Below the pieces are notes generated by a model. That model searched no databases, had not been told where the DNA came from, and worked only from the letters and a program-made list of their open reading frames with translations. The translations under genes and the position numbers were made by a program. A stretch of DNA of 64,000 nucleotides from Paludibaculum sp. (GTDB lineage: Bacteria; Acidobacteriota; Terriglobia; Bryobacterales; Bryobacteraceae): the NCBI GenBank assembly GCA_029973955.1, contig JARKQJ010000078.1, positions 1-64,000 of the forward strand. The letters run 5' to 3'. The first letter of the stretch is position 1. Each line of letters begins with the position of its first letter. This document shows, piece by piece, positions 60,368 to 64,000 of this stretch.

Positions 60368-62035
60368 ATGACTCGTAGCCTATATAAATCCCACAAGGTT
60401 TTGGCCAGCCTGGCCTTCCTCGCTTTGCTTCCCTCCCTCCCCGCTCAGCACAAGCGGATCCCGGTGCGGAATTTCACCTCAGCCGCCGCTGCGGAGCGCG
60501 ATGAGCTGAAGTTCGACGACTCTGTCGTGCCCGTCGCCGCTGCCTCCGGCCAGCCCCTGTTGAAACCGCCCGTCCTCCTGATCGGCCGGGAAGCCGCTTC
60601 CGAAACGCAAAGCGCTGTCGCCAAGGCCATCCGGGAAGCCGACCGCCACTTTCAGTCCGGCAAGTTCCTGCTTCAGGAATCGAAGCCCGAGGAAGCCCGC
60701 CGCGAATTCGACATGGCCGTCGACCTTTTGCTCGACCTGCCGGAAGACACCGCCGAGCGCCAGGTGGCCGAACGGAAGGCGGAAGAGTTGATCCGCCTCA
60801 TCCACCGCTACAGTCTGGAATCGTCCGGCCCGCGGGATCAGGAGAGCCCCGCCTATGTGCAGTCGCCGCTCCCGGCCATGCTGGATCTGACTTTCCCCAT
60901 CGATCCCTCCATGACCAATAAGGTGCTGGCCCAGGTGGCCGCCACCTCCTCCCAGCTCCCGCTGGTGGTCAACGACGCGGTGCTCAGCTACGTGAACTAT
61001 TTCACCAGCGAGCGAGGCCGCAGAGTCCTCTACGCCGGAATCCGCCGCAGCGGACGCTACAAGCCGATGATCTCCCGCATCCTCGACGAAGAGGGCGTCC
61101 CCCAGGAACTCATCTTTCTTGCTCAGGCCGAGTCGGCCTTCATGCCGCAAGCCGTCAGCCGCGCCGCCGCCACTGGCATGTGGCAGTTTGTCCGGTTCCG
61201 CGGGGAAGAGTACGGGCTGAACTCAGACCGCTACGGCGATGAGCGCCTCGATCCCGAAAAGGCCACCCGCGCCGCCGCCCGCCACCTCCACGAGCTCTAT
61301 CGCCAGCTCGGCGATTGGCACCTGGCCATGGCCGCCTACAACTGCGGCCCCTTCTGCGTGGAGCGCGCCGTGCAGCGCACCGGCTACGCCGACTATTGGG
61401 AACTCCGCTCGCGCAATGCCTTGCCTCGCGAAACCCGCAACTACGTCCCCGCCATCCTCGCCATGGCCATCGTCGCCAAGAACCTCAGTGCCTACGGCCT
61501 CGAAGCCGTGCAGCCCGATCAGCCCATCGAGTGGGACACCATCCAGATGACCGCCAACACCAGCCTCGCCCTGGTTGCCGATGCGGCGGACCTCCCGGTG
61601 AGCGACATCCGCGATCTCAATCCTTCTCTGCTGCGCGGCATCGCTCCCTCCGGCTATCAGGTGAAAGTGCCCCGCGGCCGGGGCAACGTCGTGCTCGCCA
61701 CGCTCGATACCGTCCCCGCTGAAAAACGCGTGGCATGGCGCCTGCACCGCGTCAGCGAAGGCGACACTCTCGCTTCCATCGCGCGCCGCTATTCCACCGC
61801 GGCCAGCTCCATCGTGGCGGCCAACCCCGGCTCCAACGCCGAATCCATCGAATCGTCTGACAGCGGCGAGATCCTGCTGATCCCCGCCGTGGCTAAGGCT
61901 GAGCCCGCCGCCAAGGCCGCTCGCACCCGCACGGCATCCGCATCCCGCGCGCGCACCTCTTCCTCTCGCCGCGCCACCGTCAAGGTGGCTTCCTCCAGCG
62001 CCCACCACGCGGCTCGCAAAACTGTCGCGCGCTAG
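60368..62035 (+). CDS. mltD: MltD-like lytic transglycosylase with LysM domains
   Basis: The 555-residue exported protein (N-terminal hydrophobic run LASLAFLALLPSLPA) contains a SLT domain: IFLAQAESAFMPQAVSRA with the catalytic Glu, AATGMWQFVRFRGEEYGL, AMAAYNCGP and YVPAILAM. The C-terminal half has one clear LysM (HRVSEGDTLASIARRYSTA) and a weaker one near 390-440, followed by a basic Ser/Ala/Arg tail (TASASRARTSSSRRAT). It cleaves peptidoglycan between MurNAc and GlcNAc. A possible TTGACC/GATAGA promoter at 60282-60309 is weak. Confidence 0.9.
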   Translation: MTRSLYKSHKVLASLAFLALLPSLPAQHKRIPVRNFTSAAAAERDELKFDDSVVPVAAASGQPLLKPPVLLIGREAASETQSAVAKAIREADRHFQSGKFLLQESKPEEARREFDMAVDLLLDLPEDTAERQVAERKAEELIRLIHRYSLESSGPRDQESPAYVQSPLPAMLDLTFPIDPSMTNKVLAQVAATSSQLPLVVNDAVLSYVNYFTSERGRRVLYAGIRRSGRYKPMISRILDEEGVPQELIFLAQAESAFMPQAVSRAAATGMWQFVRFRGEEYGLNSDRYGDERLDPEKATRAAARHLHELYRQLGDWHLAMAAYNCGPFCVERAVQRTGYADYWELRSRNALPRETRNYVPAILAMAIVAKNLSAYGLEAVQPDQPIEWDTIQMTANTSLALVADAADLPVSDIRDLNPSLLRGIAPSGYQVKVPRGRGNVVLATLDTVPAEKRVAWRLHRVSEGDTLASIARRYSTAASSIVAANPGSNAESIESSDSGEILLIPAVAKAEPAAKAARTRTASASRARTSSSRRATVKVASSSAHHAARKTVAR

Positions 62036-62109
62036 TCTTCAGACCTCTTCCCGGACCGTTCTTCCGCCGCTCCAACCCTCTCGGTTCATCGCTTCGCAAA
62101 TCCTGCCCC

Positions 62110-62137
62110 TTGCTAAATTGTTAAAACAAGTTATCCT
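62110..62137 (+). promoter_or_regulatory. A/T-rich promoter of the histone-like gene
   Basis: TTGCTA (62110-62115), 16-nt spacer, TATCCT (62132-62137). The surrounding 40 nt are clearly richer in A+T than the rest of the gap. Confidence 0.45.
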
Positions 62138-62195
62138 GATAATGATTTGGAAGTGTTCGGCGAACCCGGGTCGCTTCCTTTCGGGGACCAATATC

Positions 62196-62819
62196 ATGAA
62201 GAGCTGGAAGACATCCCCATTCGACTCCTACGATGACGACGCCGGCTTCGATGCCGCGCTCAGTGATGACGCGGTCGGCGACATAGACTCCGACCTCGAC
62301 GATCTTGATCTCGTGCCAACGGCAGCGCCCCCACTTCCGCCGCCGCCCGTGGCGGCCCCCGCCGCCGCCCCTCCTCCCGCGCCGCTCCGCCCCGTGCCCG
62401 CCACGGTGAGCGCACCGCCCGGCAAGCCGGCCACCGTGGCCGCCGCTCACTCCGCGCCAGTGGCGCCCCCCAGGAAATCCGCGGCCCCGCGCGCTCCCGC
62501 TCATGTGGTGAAGCACGCAGCCGCGAAACAGGTTCCCGTCCAAAAGACTGGGAAGCCGGCCGCGAAAGCAGCCGGCAATCCGACGGCCTCGGCCGTTCGA
62601 AAGGTGAGTAAGAAAACAGTGAAGACTGCTACTAAGAAGGCTGCTCCGAAAAAGGCTGCTGCCCCTAAGAAGGCTGCCGCCCCCAAGAAGGCTGCTGCCC
62701 CCAAGAAGGCCGCCGCTCCTAAGAAGGCTGCCGCTCCGAAGAAGGCTGCCCCGAAGAAGGCTGCTGCTCCGAAGAAAGCCGCTGCCCCCAAGAAGGCCGC
62801 TGCTCCGAAGAAGAAGTAG
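62196..62819 (+). CDS. Histone-H1-like protein: acidic head, Pro linker, Lys/Ala/Pro tail
   Basis: The 207-residue protein has three parts: an acidic start (SYDDDAGFDAALSDDAVGD, then DSDLDDLDL) over residues 1-42, a Pro/Ala/Val stretch to about 100, and a basic C-tail with repeated AAAPKK units from about 149 to the end. The tail resembles bacterial HU/H1-like and HctB-type DNA-binding tails. No folded domain is seen. GGGGA about 9 nt before ATG 62196 fits a start. The tail would bind DNA or acidic polymers; the acidic head could shield it. Confidence 0.75.
   Translation: MKSWKTSPFDSYDDDAGFDAALSDDAVGDIDSDLDDLDLVPTAAPPLPPPPVAAPAAAPPPAPLRPVPATVSAPPGKPATVAAAHSAPVAPPRKSAAPRAPAHVVKHAAAKQVPVQKTGKPAAKAAGNPTASAVRKVSKKTVKTATKKAAPKKAAAPKKAAAPKKAAAPKKAAAPKKAAAPKKAAPKKAAAPKKAAAPKKAAAPKKK
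62640..62816 (+). repeat. Tandem 18-nt repeat coding AAAPKK
   Basis: About ten imperfect units with two 15-nt variants (AAPKK). Synonymous changes between units are common, so the repeat is kept at protein level. It forms the tail of the histone-like protein. Confidence 0.9.
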
Positions 62820-62893
62820 TTCTGTCCGCGGTCCGTTTTTCGATCGCCTACCCGGCGATCCTTCCACACTACAGCTTTTGCTGATGTTCAATG

Positions 62894-62925
62894 GGGCGCC
62901 CGCCGATGGGCGCCCGTCTTCATTC
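62894..62925. terminator. Hairpin terminator between convergent genes
   Basis: GGGCGCCC (62894-62901) pairs with GGGCGCCC (62908-62915), 6-nt loop, followed by GTCTTCATTC. It lies between the histone-like gene and the 70-residue gene on the other strand. Confidence 0.5.
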
Positions 62926-62933
62926 TCCGGCCC

Positions 62934-63146
62934 TTACGCCCCGCCTTCCACCACCCCGCGGCACTTCCTGTACAGCTCCAGCAGCGATTCCGCCTGCTCT
63001 TCCGGAGTCCGCGCCCCCTTCCCTGAAAAACCCACCGCCTGCGTTCCCTTCCCGTACCCCGTCGAAGTCGCAATGAACTTCATCAGCTCCAGCGCCACTT
63101 CATCCGTGTTCCTGCCCTTGTCGCGTTGCTCGTTTGTCGCGTCCAT
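62934..63146 (-). CDS. Small conserved-type hypothetical protein (70 residues)
   Basis: From ATG 63146, with AAGGAG 8 nt upstream, the frame encodes 70 residues. EVALELMKFIATSTGYGKG and GFSGKGARTPEEQAESLLEL give two amphipathic helices joined by a Gly-rich turn. It looks like a soluble two-helix protein and I believe similar small proteins occur in Solibacter-type genomes, but I cannot name a family. It is divergent from the HipA-like kinase, with 86 nt between starts. Confidence 0.65.
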   Translation of the reverse strand: MDATNEQRDKGRNTDEVALELMKFIATSTGYGKGTQAVGFSGKGARTPEEQAESLLELYRKCRGVVEGGA

Positions 63147-63232
63147 CGTCCCGTCTCCTTGTTTTTTTTCGCCGCCCCGCTCCTCCACTTCCGGAGCAAC
63201 AGGACGGCTTTCCCAATTATGCTGGAATGGAG

Positions 63233-64000
63233 ATGCCGGTGACCGCGACGCAGATGGCGCGCCGCATGCGCGGGGGTGCTCAGGCCCACCTGCTCGCTTG
63301 CGACGACGGCTGCCACTACGTAACCAAATTCCTCGACAACCCGCAGCATCGCCGCATCCTCATCAACGAGTGGGCCGGCAAGGTTCTCCTCGACCACCTC
63401 CAGGTGGCCGCCCCCGCCACTCGCATCGTCACGCTTACCCCCGATTTCCTCGCCGCTCAACCCGACATCTGCTTCCAACTCGGCCGCGCCAGCCATCCCG
63501 TCTCCCCCGGCTGGCACTTCGGCTCACAGTTCCCCGGCAACCCCCACTCCGACGCAGTCTACGACTTCCTCCCCGATTCGCTCCTGCCCTCCGTCGCCAA
63601 CCTCTCCCACTTCGCCGGCGCGCTCGTCTTCGATAAGTGGACCGCCAACTCAGATTCCCGCCAGGCCATCTTCTTCCGCCAGCGTCTCCGCCAATGGCTC
63701 AATCCCGCCGCCCCGCCCAACCAGAAGGGCTTCATCGCCCACATGGTCGACCACGGCTTCATCTTCGACGGCCCCCACTGGGCCTTCCACGATTCGCCCA
63801 TCCAGGGCCTCTATTTCCGCCCCCTCGTCTACCACGGCCTCCGCTCCCTGGACGACTTCCAGCCCTGGCTCGACCGCGCCGTCCAATGCTCCGAATCCCT
63901 CGGCGATGAGATCCTCCGCCAGATCCCCTCCTCCTGGTTCGACGGCGACGAATCCGAATTCGAACGCCTCCTCGCCACCCTGTTCCTCCGCCGGCGCCGC
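63233..64000 (+). CDS. HipA-like kinase domain protein (3' end outside window)
   Basis: The frame is open from ATG 63233 to the right edge, 256 residues. It starts MPVTATQMARRMRGGAQAHL, then CDDGCHYVTKFLDNPQHRRILINEW and PDSLLPSVANLSHFAGALVFDKWTANSD, the pattern of the HipA-like kinase family (HipA_2), where the Lys in the VTKF strand binds ATP and the Asp in FDKWTAN is catalytic. No HipB-like antitoxin precedes it. A start two codons earlier (63227) is possible; GGA lies 6 nt upstream of 63233. The C-terminal end is missing. Confidence 0.82.
   Translation, partial: MPVTATQMARRMRGGAQAHLLACDDGCHYVTKFLDNPQHRRILINEWAGKVLLDHLQVAAPATRIVTLTPDFLAAQPDICFQLGRASHPVSPGWHFGSQFPGNPHSDAVYDFLPDSLLPSVANLSHFAGALVFDKWTANSDSRQAIFFRQRLRQWLNPAAPPNQKGFIAHMVDHGFIFDGPHWAFHDSPIQGLYFRPLVYHGLRSLDDFQPWLDRAVQCSESLGDEILRQIPSSWFDGDESEFERLLATLFLRRRR

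Noticed and set aside
62640-62816. Short tandem repeats as a CRISPR array
   Set aside because: Units are 18 or 15 nt without spacers and code for AAAPKK in frame.
62842-62860. GATCGCC/GGCGATC hairpin as terminator of the histone-like gene
   Set aside because: The T run precedes the stem rather than following it; the GGGCGCCC hairpin further on is the better candidate.

Overview
The window is chromosomal DNA, high in GC, from a Gram-negative bacterium. It most likely comes from an acidobacterium of the Bryobacterales/Solibacter type. The clues are a PadR regulator next to an ADOP-type orphan permease, three Tat-exported Gfo/Idh/MocA oxidoreductases, a DUF1080 protein, a choice-of-anchor/TIGR03118 protein, many CXXCH haem proteins and an acidobacterial style of sugar catabolism. 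This placement is inference from gene content. I see no rRNA, tRNA, CRISPR array, insertion sequence or prophage. No gene-free stretch exceeds 300 bases; the two longest gaps are 9411-9690 (promoter region) and 49026-49299 (6S RNA).

Layout. 1-9.4 kb: methyltransferase (cut by the left edge), dienelactone hydrolase, isochorismatase-type hydrolase, aldo/keto reductase, MFS transporter, a CXXCH protein, a six-hairpin glycosidase-like protein and a MoCo-sulfurase-like PLP enzyme. 9.5-14.8 kb: an operon for 2-oxoacid (branched-chain) oxidation, made of a CoA-transferase gene broken by an in-frame TGA, a ferredoxin, VorB, a fused TPP+gamma subunit and the aminotransferase IlvE. 14.9-18.4 kb: Gfo/Idh oxidoreductase, DUF4136 protein, TIGR03118 protein. 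18.6-23.9 kb: a tightly packed OmpR regulator / CheY / porin / cupredoxin / histidine kinase / haem-binding protein cluster. 24-36.5 kb: hypothetical protein, orphan response regulator, Gfo/Idh, MFS, PadR-ADOP pair, GH36 alpha-galactosidase, hybrid kinase, FG-GAP protein. 36.6-41.8 kb: SGNH hydrolase, PEP-CTERM protein, Gfo/Idh, DUF1080 protein, an unknown protein. 41.8-50 kb: housekeeping genes for tRNA thiolation (iscS-like, mnmA), SAM hydrolysis, DNA repair (mutM), one-carbon/methionine metabolism, t6A synthesis, then 6S RNA and ymdB. 50-64 kb: fatty-acid desaturase, PHP phosphatase, c-di-GMP enzyme, sugar isomerase, heparinase, glycolipid glycosyltransferase, PAP2 phosphatase, lytic transglycosylase, a histone-H1-like Lys/Ala/Pro protein and a HipA-like kinase cut by the right edge.

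How the parts fit. Many genes look built for plant- or polymer-derived sugar breakdown in the periplasm: exported glycosidases, Tat-exported oxidoreductases, DUF1080, sugar isomerase, MFS carriers. The Vor operon would turn branched-chain 2-oxoacids into acyl-CoA with reduced ferredoxin. The main non-obvious observations are: a 6S RNA gene hidden in the gap before ymdB; a recurrent TANNNT box 6-8 nt before the start codon of at least nine transcription-unit-leading genes, which suggests leaderless mRNAs; the nonsense codon in the CoA-transferase; and the two-component/porin/cupredoxin/haem cluster.
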